Below are positions 44,136 through 54,607 of a DNA stretch of 64,000 nt, piece after piece. Where the stretch lies: assembly GCA_963813495.1 (NCBI GenBank), contig CAWEZC010000001.1, positions 262,130-326,129 on the forward strand, in the 5' to 3' direction. Origin of the DNA: JACVRW01 sp963813495. Lineage in GTDB: Bacteria; Actinomycetota; Thermoleophilia; Solirubrobacterales; Thermoleophilaceae. The first letter of the stretch is position 1. The number at the start of each line of letters is the position of its first letter. A program made the translations under genes and the position numbers. The notes under the pieces are model-generated. The model saw nothing but the letters and a program-made list of their open reading frames with translations. It was not told where the DNA came from and did not search any database.

Positions 44136-45260
44136 TCAAGATCCCGCTTCCGCGCTGCGGACGCGATAGACCGCGATCTCCTCACGCACGCCCTTGAAGC
44201 GATGGCGTCCCACGTAGGACCAGCGACAGTCGCCGCGCGCCTCGTCCTTCACCCGCTCCGTGGCCACCACGGTGCCCCGCCGCGCGAAGGCGGTCAGGCG
44301 GCTGGCCAGGTTGACGGAGCTGCCGTAGTAGTCGCCGGCGCGCGGAAGCGCCTCCCCGGCGGCCAGCCCGGCACGCAGCAGTGGCGCCTCCGGGTCCTCG
44401 GCCGAGCCCTCGACCAGCCCGAGCAGAGCTTGGAGCAATGGGTCGGGCTCGGGGGCCACCAGCATCGCCGCGTCGCCGATCGTCTTGACCAGGCGCACCG
44501 GGGGGCGCGCCGCGCTGTCGACGCGGCGCTCGAACTCTCCGATCACGCGACCCAGCTCGTCAGCCGGGACCTCCTCGCCGAGCTCGGTGAAACCGACGAT
44601 GTCCACGAAGGCCACCACCAGCTCCTGGGCGCCCGGTAGCCGGCCGCTCTCGAGCTCGGCCTGGCCGATCACCGCCTGGCGGATCTGCTCGCGCATGCGC
44701 ATGTTGAGCATGTTCTGGAGCGCGGGGCCCGCCAGCGGACCGAGGCTGCGCAGCGACTCCGCGTAGCGCAGGCCAAGGTCGCGCTCGGTGTCACCGGGAT
44801 GGATCAGGGCCTGGCCGAGCGTGGCGATCAGGGACGAGGCCACCGATCCCATCGCCTGGCTCATCACGCGGGTGAGGTCGAGGAAGTCGGCGCGGCTGAG
44901 ACCGGACTCCAGCAGGATCCGGGCCTGCCGGGCCAGTTCAAGGTCGGCGTCGGTGAGCACGCGCTCCTCGAAGCCGACGTCGGGCTCACCGAGCGCACGC
45001 CGGGCCTCGCGCAGGAAGTCGGGGTCGACGCCGGCCGCCTCGGCCACCTCGCGCTGGGTGTAGCGCGGCCCCTCGCGCTCCAGCACGCGCTCGATGGGGA
45101 GCAGTGCCAGCCGGTCCTCGCGGGCGGCGCGCCGCAGGTCGTCGAGCGAGAAGCCCTCGTTCTCCAGGGTCTGCAGCAGCTCGCGCCGCGCCTCCCGGGC
45201 CGGCCCGCTGCCCGCCCCGTCGAGCAGTCCCTCGCCCTCGAAGTCGATCGCCACGCGCAC
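44136..45260 (-). CDS. Class III adenylate cyclase, Rv1264-like
   Basis: The 374-residue protein has an all-helical N-terminal region (about 1-200) followed by a class III nucleotide cyclase domain (about 210-370). Catalytic residues are present: D220 in FVDIVGFTE and D263 (metals), K259 in KTIGD (adenine) and N317/R321 in SVNLASRL (transition state). This layout resembles mycobacterial Rv1264, where the N-terminal part inhibits the cyclase in a pH-dependent way; the same control here is an inference. It is soluble with no membrane segment. GTG start, divergent from priA. Confidence 0.88.
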   Translation of the reverse strand: MRVAIDFEGEGLLDGAGSGPAREARRELLQTLENEGFSLDDLRRAAREDRLALLPIERVLEREGPRYTQREVAEAAGVDPDFLREARRALGEPDVGFEERVLTDADLELARQARILLESGLSRADFLDLTRVMSQAMGSVASSLIATLGQALIHPGDTERDLGLRYAESLRSLGPLAGPALQNMLNMRMREQIRQAVIGQAELESGRLPGAQELVVAFVDIVGFTELGEEVPADELGRVIGEFERRVDSAARPPVRLVKTIGDAAMLVAPEPDPLLQALLGLVEGSAEDPEAPLLRAGLAAGEALPRAGDYYGSSVNLASRLTAFARRGTVVATERVKDEARGDCRWSYVGRHRFKGVREEIAVYRVRSAEAGS

Positions 45261-45303
45261 ATGGTCGCGTCTCGGCGCGGATCTGGACGTCCGGGTCGGA
45301 TCG

Positions 45304-45309
45304 TAGCTT
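45304..45309 (+). promoter_or_regulatory. Candidate -10 element of priA
   Basis: TAGCTT ends seven bases before the priA GTG. GGAGAG also lies in this stretch but directly against the start codon, too close for a normal ribosome site. Confidence 0.35.
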
Positions 45310-45316
45310 CGGAGAG

Positions 45317-47482
45317 GTGATCGCCAAGGTCGAGCCGCTCACCCCTGCGCGCGCGCTGCGCGGGCCGTTCGACTATCGGCTCGAGGGCGCGCTCGCCGGG
45401 GTGGGAGTGGGCAGCATGCTGGTGGTCCCCTTCGGCCGCCGGCGTCTGCTCGGCGTGGTGGTCGACCTGGCCGAGGAGAGCGAGCTCCCGCTGGAGCGGC
45501 TGGCGGAGCCGCTGGCGGCCCTCGAGGCCGACGTGCCGCAATCGCTGGTGCGCCTCGGCCTCTGGGTGGCGCGCGAGTACGTCTCGACGCCGGCTCGCGG
45601 GCTCGCCCTGGTGCTGCCGCCGGGCACGGGAACCGGTGCCGCGCGGCCGCTCGTGCCCAAGCGCTCGCTGCGCGCATCGATCACGCCGGCGGGCGAGCAG
45701 GAGCTCGGCGAGGGCGGCCGGCTGGGGACGCGCCAGCGCGACGCCCTCGAGGCGCTGCGCGACGGTGCGCAGGGGGCAGCGCTGCTCGCGCGGCGGGCCG
45801 GCTGCGACCACTCCACGCTGCGCAGCCTCGAGCGACGCGGTCTGATCCGCCTCGAGAACGCGATGGAGCCGCCGCGGCGGCCGCTGGTCGAGGGAGTGGG
45901 GGCGCGCGCGGGCAGCGTGCGGCTCACCGAGGCCCAGGCCGCCGCCCTGGAGCGCATCGAGCAGGCGCTCCAGGAACGCGCGGCCGCGCCGCTGCTCTTG
46001 CACGGCGTCACCGGCAGCGGCAAGACCGAGGTCTACCTGCGGGCCGTGGCCGAGGTGCTCGATCGTGGCCGCTCGGCGATCGTGCTCGTGCCGGAGATCG
46101 CGCTCACGCCGCAGACCGCGGGCCGCTTCGTCGAGCGCTTCGGCGACTCGGTCGCCGTGATGCATTCACGTCTGTCCCAGCGCGAGCGCTACGACGAGTG
46201 GTGGCGCATGCGCCGCAGCGAGGCCCGGGTGTGCGTGGGCCCGCGCTCGGCGGTGTTCGCGCCCTTCGGCGACCTGGGCTTGATCGTGGTCGACGAGGAG
46301 CACGACGGCTCCTACAAGCAGGAGGGCGACCCTCGCTACGACGCGCGCGCCGTGGCCGAGCGCCGCGCCGCCGAGGAGGGCGCGCTGATGATCGTGGGCA
46401 GCGCGACCCCGCGACCGGAGAGCCTGTTTCGCCACGAGCGCATCGAGCTGCCGCGGCGGGTCGACGGCCGCGGCCTGCCACCGGTGGAGCTGGTGGGAAT
46501 GCTGGGCTGTCCCGGGCCGCTCCACGAGCGCACGCGGCGCGCCCTCGACGAGGTGCGCCGGCACGGGCAGAAGGCGATCGTGCTGCTCAATCGGCGCGGC
46601 TGGTCGAACTTCCTGTCCTGCCGCGAGTGCGCCCAGGTGTGGGAGTGTCCGCATTGCGACGTCACGCTCGTCCTGCACCGCGCGCAATCGGAGCTGGCCT
46701 GCCACCACTGCGGGCACCGGGAGCCGGTCCCACGCTCGTGCCCGGACTGCGGCTCGGTGTCGGTGGCCCGCCACGGCACGGGCACCGAGCAGCTCGAGGG
46801 CGCGCTCGAGGAGCTCGTGGCGCCGCTGCCGGTGTTCCGGCTCGACTCCGACGTCGCCGCGGCGGAGGGCGTGGCGTCCGTGCTGCGCCGCTTCGAGGCG
46901 GCGCCCGCGGGGGTGCTCGTCGGCACGCAGATGGTGGCCAAGGGTCACGACTTCCCCGATGTCACGCTCGGTGTCGTCCTGGACGCCGACGCCACGCTGC
47001 GCTTCCCCGACTTCCGGGCCGAGGAACGCACGTTTGCGCTCGTGGCCCAACTGGCGGGCCGCAGCGGCCGCGGCCCTCAGGGCGGCCGCGTGATCGTCCA
47101 GGCGCTCGACCCGCAGGCCCGGGCGCTCGCGCTCGCCGCCCGTCACGACTCCGATACGTTCCTCGCCGGCGAGCTGGAGCGCCGCGAGCTGCTCGGCTAC
47201 CCGCCTCACGGGCACCTGATCCGGGTGGTCTGCTCGGCGGCCGAGCCCGGTCCGGAGCTCGAAGCGGCGCGGGCCGTGCGCGAACGGATCGCCACGGCCG
47301 GCGTGCCGGTGCTCGGCCCCGCACCGCTGTTTCGCCGCCAGGGGCGTCACCGCGTCCAGCTCGTGGTGCGCTCGCGCGAGCGCATCGAGGCGATCGCCGC
47401 AGTGCGCGACGCCGTGGAGGCCGTGGCGGGCGAGCGGGGGCGCGGCGCGGCGAGCTTCGCCGTCGACGTCGATCCTCAGTAG
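45317..47482 (+). CDS. priA: Primosomal protein N' (PriA)
   Basis: Restarts stalled replication forks. The 721-residue protein has a DNA-binding N-terminal domain, the Walker A motif GVTGSGKTE (K236), DEEH box VVDEEHDGSYKQ, and a zinc region with four Cys pairs (CRECAQVWECPHC, then CHHC and CPDC). The helicase motifs look intact, unlike in some actinobacteria where PriA has lost ATPase motifs. GTG is taken as the start since it gives the standard N-terminus. Confidence 0.93.
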   Translation: MIAKVEPLTPARALRGPFDYRLEGALAGVGVGSMLVVPFGRRRLLGVVVDLAEESELPLERLAEPLAALEADVPQSLVRLGLWVAREYVSTPARGLALVLPPGTGTGAARPLVPKRSLRASITPAGEQELGEGGRLGTRQRDALEALRDGAQGAALLARRAGCDHSTLRSLERRGLIRLENAMEPPRRPLVEGVGARAGSVRLTEAQAAALERIEQALQERAAAPLLLHGVTGSGKTEVYLRAVAEVLDRGRSAIVLVPEIALTPQTAGRFVERFGDSVAVMHSRLSQRERYDEWWRMRRSEARVCVGPRSAVFAPFGDLGLIVVDEEHDGSYKQEGDPRYDARAVAERRAAEEGALMIVGSATPRPESLFRHERIELPRRVDGRGLPPVELVGMLGCPGPLHERTRRALDEVRRHGQKAIVLLNRRGWSNFLSCRECAQVWECPHCDVTLVLHRAQSELACHHCGHREPVPRSCPDCGSVSVARHGTGTEQLEGALEELVAPLPVFRLDSDVAAAEGVASVLRRFEAAPAGVLVGTQMVAKGHDFPDVTLGVVLDADATLRFPDFRAEERTFALVAQLAGRSGRGPQGGRVIVQALDPQARALALAARHDSDTFLAGELERRELLGYPPHGHLIRVVCSAAEPGPELEAARAVRERIATAGVPVLGPAPLFRRQGRHRVQLVVRSRERIEAIAAVRDAVEAVAGERGRGAASFAVDVDPQ

Positions 47483-47534
47483 GGCCGGCTTCAGGTCGGC
47501 GGATTGCCACCAGTCTCACCGTGGGCAGCCGCGT

Positions 47535-47540
47535 TAAACT
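47535..47540 (+). promoter_or_regulatory. Candidate -10 element of def
   Basis: TAAACT ends eight bases before the def ATG, in a 66-bp gap after priA. No Shine-Dalgarno sequence is seen. Confidence 0.45.
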
Positions 47541-47548
47541 CGGAACCG

Positions 47549-48154
47549 ATGTCTGAAGAGAGGCATGAGCACGATCTCGAGGTGGAGGCGGAGCGCGAAG
47601 AGGAGACGCCGCCTCTCGACCCCGAACTCGAAGCGCGCCGCGCGGCGGCCATGTCGTTCATCCGCCGTCTGGGCGACCCGGTCCTGAAGTCGCGGGCCAC
47701 CGAGGTCGACCGCTTCGACGAGTCGCTGCGCCGGCAGGTGAGCCGAATGGCGGGCATCATGGGCGACGCTCTCGGCGTCGGTCTCGCCGCGCCGCAGCTG
47801 GGTATCTCCCAGCGGCTGCTCGTCTACCGCGTGGGTCCGGATGCCCCGGTCATCGCACTGGTCAACCCGCAAATCGAGTGGTGGAGCGACGAGCTCGAGG
47901 CGCTCGACGAGGGCTGCCTCTCCATTCCCGGGATCATGGTCGACGTTGAGCGCCCGCTGTACGTGCGGGTGAAGGCTCGGGACGAGGAGGGGGTCGACCG
48001 CGTGGTCGAGGCCTCGGGCCTCGAAGCTCGGGTGATCCAGCACGAAATGGACCACCTCGACGGCGTCCTGATTCTCGACCGCACCACACGCGACGAGCGC
48101 AAGCGGGCCCTGCGCGACCTGCGCGAGCGCGAGCGCGACCAGGCCGCCGCCTGA
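47549..48154 (+). CDS. def: Peptide deformylase
   Basis: Removes the formyl group from nascent proteins. The 201-residue protein has all three motifs: GVGLAAPQ, EGCLS with C123, and HEMDH (H165, E166, H169), so the metal site is complete. An acidic N-terminal extension of about 37 residues, rich in Glu, precedes the usual start near FIRRLGDPVL. The -10-like box before this ATG supports the long form, but a later start cannot be excluded. fmt, its usual neighbour, is about 15 kb downstream. Confidence 0.94.
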   Translation: MSEERHEHDLEVEAEREEETPPLDPELEARRAAAMSFIRRLGDPVLKSRATEVDRFDESLRRQVSRMAGIMGDALGVGLAAPQLGISQRLLVYRVGPDAPVIALVNPQIEWWSDELEALDEGCLSIPGIMVDVERPLYVRVKARDEEGVDRVVEASGLEARVIQHEMDHLDGVLILDRTTRDERKRALRDLRERERDQAAA

Positions 48155-48269
48155 GCGGCCCTTGCTCGCCCTCAGCCCAGCGGGGTCGCGAAGTACGGTG
48201 GCCGCCCTGGGGGTCGCGCGCTCCAGTCAGGACCGTCGAGCGCCTCGCCTGGCCGGCGACCCCGGACCG

Positions 48270-49454
48270 TCACGCTGGATGAGGGTCAAGCCCGAGCGGG
48301 TGGCGCGGCTCGACCCGTTCGACGCCGCGCTCAGCGTCCGCCTTCAGCGCTGCGGTGAACAGGTCGTGGGTAAAGGCGGCCTCCTCCGGAGTCACGCAGT
48401 GGAAGGGCTGGCGCATCCCCTCGCGCCCGTGGGCCAGCTCATCGAGGAAGGCGGCCCACATCTGCTGCAGAGCGTCTGCGAAGCCGAACTCGAAGATCGG
48501 GCCGGTGATCGTGGGGTAGGCCGACTGCGAGCCGAGATCGGTCTCCTCCCAGCGTTGCGGCCCGCCGGGCGAGTAGCGCATCCGGCGCAGCGTCTTGGGC
48601 CGCTTGGTGGTGAAGGCGATCGAGCCGTCGGTTCCGTCCACCTCGATCGTCCAGGTGTTCATGTGGCCGGGCGCCACCCGCTTGGTCTCGATGCGCAGCG
48701 GGAATTCTTCGCCCTCGTGCCGTGCGCGGCATAGCAGCACCGCATTGTCGGGGGTGTCGGACGTTTCGCGGCCGCCCTTCCCGTCGGGGCGCTCGCTGAA
48801 GATGTCGGCCAGAACGGCGCGCACGTCGAGGGGCGCCCAGCCCGCGCGCAGCGGCAGGTGCAGGGCGTGCATGCCGAGGTCGCCAAGGCAGCCGTACGCG
48901 CCGTTGGTCTGTGCCCGGCGTTTCCAGTTGATCGGCTTGTCCGGGTCGAGGTCGCTCGAGTGCAGGAACAGCGAGCGCACCTCGATCGGGCGCCCGAAGG
49001 CACCCTCGGCGATGAAGCGCCAGGCCTCTTGGCCGCCGGGGAAGAACGGCATCTCCGAGGAACAGCGCACGAGCAGCTCGGGGTGCGACGCGACGGCGCT
49101 CATGATCGTCTCGTTGGCGTCCAGGTCGATGCCGAACGGCTTCTCGCCCAGCAGATGCTTGCCTGCGTCGAGCGCCGCCACGTAGAGCTCGGCGTGCAGG
49201 TGGTGGGGCACCGCGATGTAGACGGCGTCCACCTCCGGGTCGGCCAGCACGCCGCGCCAGTCCGAGGTGAGCCGAGGCGGGTCGCTGAGCCGCTCGTACC
49301 AGGCGAGCACGCCGGGATCGAGATCGCATACGTGCACCAGCCGGGGCGTCACGGCGAAGTCGGCCAGATGGATCCAGCGCGCCACTGCGCTGGCCAGCTC
49401 GCGGCCCATCAGGCCGCCTCCGATGAGGCCCAGCCCTACGCTGAGTTCAGCCAC
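48270..49454 (-). CDS. Gfo/Idh/MocA-family NAD(P)-dependent oxidoreductase
   Basis: The 394-residue protein has an N-terminal Rossmann fold (GLGLIGGGLMGREL), the family GEKPFGID motif with the catalytic Lys, and a C-terminal alpha/beta domain with GDLGMHALHL. Members oxidise sugars, inositols or sugar acids at a ring hydroxyl. It is the last gene of a three-gene operon after a kinase and an aldolase, overlapping the aldolase by 8 bp. The substrate is unknown. Confidence 0.88.
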   Translation of the reverse strand: MAELSVGLGLIGGGLMGRELASAVARWIHLADFAVTPRLVHVCDLDPGVLAWYERLSDPPRLTSDWRGVLADPEVDAVYIAVPHHLHAELYVAALDAGKHLLGEKPFGIDLDANETIMSAVASHPELLVRCSSEMPFFPGGQEAWRFIAEGAFGRPIEVRSLFLHSSDLDPDKPINWKRRAQTNGAYGCLGDLGMHALHLPLRAGWAPLDVRAVLADIFSERPDGKGGRETSDTPDNAVLLCRARHEGEEFPLRIETKRVAPGHMNTWTIEVDGTDGSIAFTTKRPKTLRRMRYSPGGPQRWEETDLGSQSAYPTITGPIFEFGFADALQQMWAAFLDELAHGREGMRQPFHCVTPEEAAFTHDLFTAALKADAERGVERVEPRHPLGLDPHPA

Positions 49455-50277
49455 CGAGCCCGGCCAGTGCCTGGCGCGCCGGCACGCCGTCGTGAACCAC
49501 GGACATGAGCGCGCGGGTCATCTGCAGGGGCTGCTGGTGCTGGATCACGTTGCGTCCGTAGACGATGCCGGCCGCTCCCGCCGCCAGCACCGACTCGGTG
49601 CGCTCGAGCACCTCGGCGTCACTTGCACGGCCGCCGCCGCGCACCAGCAGGGGGATGCGCCCGGCCACCTCGGTCACGGACGGGTAGTCGGCCAGGTCGT
49701 CAGTGGGATCGGCCTTGATGATGTCGGCTCCCAGCTCTACCGCCTGACGCACCAGGGCGCGAATGCGCTCGGGGTCGCCGTCGACGCCGTAGCCGGCCGA
49801 GCCCGGACGCATGGCGAGCGGCTCCACCATCAGCGGCATGCCGGCCGGCTCGCAACGGGCCTTCAGCGACGCCGCGTTGCGCACACAGGCCTGGTGGAGC
49901 TCCTCACGCCCGTCGATCCAGAGCAGGTTCACCACCACGCAGGCGGCATCGAGGCGCAGCGCCTGCTCCACCGGCTCCGTTACGAGCTCCGAGTAGTAGT
50001 GGTTCTCGGGACCGATGATCGGGCCGTAAACGTTGGCCACGTCGGTGCGCAGCACGAGCGCCGGCTTGGGTCCCGCGCGTCCCTGGAGGAGCGGGGCACT
50101 GCCCGGTGACAGCTGGATCGCGTCCGGCGCGGCCTCGACCAGTACGTCCAGAGCACCCGCGAGATCTTCGATGCCGGCGAGGAAGCGCGGCTCGCCGAAG
50201 AAGCCGTGGTCGACGGCGACGTCGAAGCAGCGCCCGTCGCCGGCGAACAGGCGTCGCATGCGCGGCTCCACGCTCAC
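49447..50277 (-). CDS. Class I aldolase, DeoC/FbaB/LsrF-like
   Basis: The 276-residue TIM barrel has the Schiff-base lysine in GADIIKADPTDD and the phosphate-binding LLVRGGGRASD loop of the archaeal-type class I fructose-bisphosphate aldolase and LsrF family. VAVDHGFF at the N-terminus is also typical. With the kinase upstream (4-bp overlap) it should cleave a phosphorylated sugar or sugar acid. Fructose-bisphosphate aldolase activity is possible but the operon favours a dedicated catabolic substrate. Confidence 0.85.
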   Translation of the reverse strand: MSVEPRMRRLFAGDGRCFDVAVDHGFFGEPRFLAGIEDLAGALDVLVEAAPDAIQLSPGSAPLLQGRAGPKPALVLRTDVANVYGPIIGPENHYYSELVTEPVEQALRLDAACVVVNLLWIDGREELHQACVRNAASLKARCEPAGMPLMVEPLAMRPGSAGYGVDGDPERIRALVRQAVELGADIIKADPTDDLADYPSVTEVAGRIPLLVRGGGRASDAEVLERTESVLAAGAAGIVYGRNVIQHQQPLQMTRALMSVVHDGVPARQALAGLGG

Positions 50278-51200
50278 AGGGCGAGTGCCTCCTCGAGTTC
50301 GGGCAGCGTGCTGCTCGCGCCGAGGCCGCGTGTGGAGAGGGCCCCGACAGCGTTTCCGAGGCGGACGGCCCGGGCCAGCGGCTGGCCCTGGAGCAGCCCG
50401 TGGATGAGTCCGGCCGCGAAGGCGTCGCCCGCGCCCGTCTCGTCCCGCGTTTCCACCCGGAAGGCCGGCACGAGCTCGGCCGTCTCGTGGTCGAGCGCGA
50501 AGGCCCCGTCGCGACCCAGCTTGATGGCCACCTGGCGCGTCCCGCGCTCGTGCAGCCAGGCGGCGCAGGCCTCCGGGGTGTCCTCCCCGGTGATCCCGCG
50601 CGCCTCGATCAGATTCGGGCTGATCACGTCGAGATGGGGGAGGCAGGGATGGACCCGATCCCAGGCGCCGGTGGCGTCGTGCACCGGATCGAGGCTCGTC
50701 GTGATCCCGCGCTTGCGGGCTGCCGCCAGCACCGTGGCCAGCGGCTCGCCGTCAAGCCTGGGCAGCACCAGCGCACCGCCGATGTGCAGCCAGCGCGGGC
50801 CGGCCTCGAGCGCCCGCTCGATGTCCTGCGGCCCCAGCGCCGCGCTTGCGCCCGGATTGTGCAGGAAGGTGCGGGCGCCGTCACTGGCGTCGAGCACCAG
50901 CGACGCCGAGGTGAGCTCGTCGCAGACCCGCAGTCCGCCCGACTCCAGCCCGCGGCCGCGAGCCTCGCGGAGCATCACGTCGCCCAGCAGGTCGCGTCCC
51001 ACGCAGCCGCAGAGCGCCGTGTGGGTGCCGAGCTGCTCCAGGGCTGTGGCGGTGGAGAGCGCACAGCCGCCGGTGGCGAGCACAACCGAGTCCACGAGCG
51101 TGAGCAGGCCCGCGTCGGGGGCTCCGTCCACCGGCGAGGCGATCGCGTCGGCGACCACGATCCCCGCGCACAGCACCTCGGGTTGCGAGTCCGGCGTCAT
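50274..51200 (-). CDS. PfkB-family sugar kinase
   Basis: The 308-residue ribokinase-fold protein has GGCALSTATALEQLG near the N-terminus and the anion hole with catalytic Asp in DETGAGDAFAAG. It is first in the operon with the aldolase and oxidoreductase, preceded by a -10-like TAGGAT. The phosphate acceptor is unknown. No dedicated regulator or transporter is adjacent. Confidence 0.88.
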   Translation of the reverse strand: MTPDSQPEVLCAGIVVADAIASPVDGAPDAGLLTLVDSVVLATGGCALSTATALEQLGTHTALCGCVGRDLLGDVMLREARGRGLESGGLRVCDELTSASLVLDASDGARTFLHNPGASAALGPQDIERALEAGPRWLHIGGALVLPRLDGEPLATVLAAARKRGITTSLDPVHDATGAWDRVHPCLPHLDVISPNLIEARGITGEDTPEACAAWLHERGTRQVAIKLGRDGAFALDHETAELVPAFRVETRDETGAGDAFAAGLIHGLLQGQPLARAVRLGNAVGALSTRGLGASSTLPELEEALAL

Positions 51201-51209
51201 GCCGGCGCG

Positions 51210-51215
51210 ATCCTA
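51210..51215 (-). promoter_or_regulatory. Candidate -10 element of the kinase-aldolase-oxidoreductase operon
   Basis: On the minus strand TAGGAT ends nine bases before the kinase ATG, in the 35-bp gap after the malate synthase stop. Confidence 0.4.
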
Positions 51216-51235
51216 ATGGAGCGCGGGGTTCAGCC

Positions 51236-52819
51236 TTAGAGGCGCTCGTAGGCGGGCAGCGTGAGGAACTCGACGAACTCGTCGCTGAGCGCCACCTCCT
51301 CGAACAGCTCGCGCGAGAGCTCGGGGCGGCCCTCCTTCTGGAACCACTCGTCGTCGCCGATCTCCTGGCGGATCCGCTCCAGCTCGGAGGTCTCGAGCTC
51401 GCGCACGAGCTCGGAGGTGATCGGCCGGCCGTCGTCGAGCGTGGCGCCGTGGTGCACCCACTGCCACACCTGCCCGCGCGAGATCTCGGCCGTGGCGGCG
51501 TCCTCCATCAGGCCGTAGATCGCCGCGGCGCCGTTGCCGCGCAGCCACGAGGAGAGGTACTGAATGCCCACGTTGACGTTCGAGCGCAGGCCGGCCTCGG
51601 TGATCTGCCCTGGCGTGTCGGGCATCGACAGCAATGCCGCGGCGTCCGCGGACACGTCGTCGCGGAGGCGGTCGACCTGGTTGGGCCGCTCGCCGAGCAC
51701 CGCGTCGAAGGCCTCGGTGGCAACGGGGACCGAATCCGGATGAGCCACCCAGGTGCCGTCGAAGCCCGCCTCGGCCTCGCGCTGCTTGTCGGCGCGGACC
51801 GCTTCGAACGCGCGGCGGTTGGCCTCCTCGTCGCTGCGGCTGGGGATCACGGCCGACATGCCGCCCATCGCGTGCGCGCCGCGCGCGTGGCAGGTCTTGA
51901 CGAGTAGCTCCGAGTAGGCGTGCATGAAGGGCACGGTCATCGTGACCTCGGAGCGGTCGGGCAGCACGAACTCGGGCCGCGAGCGGAAGCGCTTGATGGC
52001 CGAGAAGATGTAGTCCCAGCGACCCGCGTTCAGGCCCGCGGCGTGGTCGCGCAGCTCGTAGAGGATCGCGTCCATCTCGAAGGCGGCGGGGATCGTCTCG
52101 ATCAGGACGGTGGCCTTGATCGTGCCGCGCTCGAGCCCGAGGCTGTCCTCGGCCAGCACGAAGGCGTCCCGCCAGAGGGCGGCTTCGCGGTGCGACTCCA
52201 GCTTGGGGATGTAGAAGTAGGGCCCGCGACCGCGCTCGAGCAGCTCGTGCGCGTTGCGGTGCAGGTACAGGCCAAAGTCCATGAAGGCCCCGGCCACCGC
52301 GTCTCCGTCCACACGCAGGTGGCGCTCGGGGAGGTGCAGCCCGCGCGGGCGCACGAGCAGCACCGCGTGCTCCTCCTCCAGGCGGTAGCTCTTGCCCTTC
52401 TCCTCGTGCTCCATCGTCCCGCGCACGGCATCGGCGAGGTTCGCCTGGCCGCCCACCATGTTGGCCCAGGTGGGCGAGTTGGCGTCCTCGAAATCGGCCA
52501 TGAAGCCGCGCGCCCCCGAGTTGAGCGCGTTGATCACCATCTTGCGGCTGGTGGGGCCGGTGATCTCGACGCGGCGGTCCTGCAGGGCGTCGGGCACGGG
52601 GGCGACCGTGAAGTCTTCGGGGGCGGTCACGAACTCGAGGGTCGCCCCGGCGTCGAGCTCGGCCTGGCGCTCCTCGCGGGCCGCGAGCAGGCGGCGGCGG
52701 GTGTCGTCCAGCTCGGAGTGAAGACGGCCGACGAGCTCGAGCGCGCCCGGGCTGAGCACCTCGTCATGACCCTCGCTCGGAGGGGCGGAGCTCTGCACGC
52801 CGTGGTGCTGTGTGGCCAT
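51236..52819 (-). CDS. aceB: Malate synthase A
   Basis: Condenses glyoxylate with acetyl-CoA to malate. The 527-residue protein is the AceB form: GARGFMADFEDANSPTW, the RPRGLHLPERHL stretch, TVLIETIPAAFEMD and MGGMSAVIP are all present. Isocitrate lyase is not in the window. The neighbouring glcDEF genes would supply glyoxylate from glycolate. The minus-strand TAGTCC lies only two bases before the ATG, so the true start could be slightly downstream. Confidence 0.94.
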   Translation of the reverse strand: MATQHHGVQSSAPPSEGHDEVLSPGALELVGRLHSELDDTRRRLLAAREERQAELDAGATLEFVTAPEDFTVAPVPDALQDRRVEITGPTSRKMVINALNSGARGFMADFEDANSPTWANMVGGQANLADAVRGTMEHEEKGKSYRLEEEHAVLLVRPRGLHLPERHLRVDGDAVAGAFMDFGLYLHRNAHELLERGRGPYFYIPKLESHREAALWRDAFVLAEDSLGLERGTIKATVLIETIPAAFEMDAILYELRDHAAGLNAGRWDYIFSAIKRFRSRPEFVLPDRSEVTMTVPFMHAYSELLVKTCHARGAHAMGGMSAVIPSRSDEEANRRAFEAVRADKQREAEAGFDGTWVAHPDSVPVATEAFDAVLGERPNQVDRLRDDVSADAAALLSMPDTPGQITEAGLRSNVNVGIQYLSSWLRGNGAAAIYGLMEDAATAEISRGQVWQWVHHGATLDDGRPITSELVRELETSELERIRQEIGDDEWFQKEGRPELSRELFEEVALSDEFVEFLTLPAYERL

Positions 52820-52856
52820 GAGGACTACGTGCCCGGAACCACGCGTGACTATTCGG

Positions 52857-54512
<1,656 letters not shown>

Positions 54513-54520
54513 GACCGCCG

Positions 54521-54526
54521 AGGCTA
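54521..54526 (-). promoter_or_regulatory. Candidate -10 element of ettA
   Basis: On the minus strand TAGCCT ends eight bases before the ettA GTG. No ribosome site lies between them. Confidence 0.4.
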
Positions 54527-54607
54527 GCGACGGTGCAGCTCGGCGAGGACGTTCATGTGAGTGACGCAGCTGGTGACCGAGCCGGTTCCCGATTGCGCGC
54601 CGGTCGC

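Noticed and set aside
48209..48263. Terminator between def and the Gfo/Idh gene (GGGGTCGC/GCGACCCC)
   Set aside because: The 8-bp arms are separated by about 38 bases, too loose to call a terminator.
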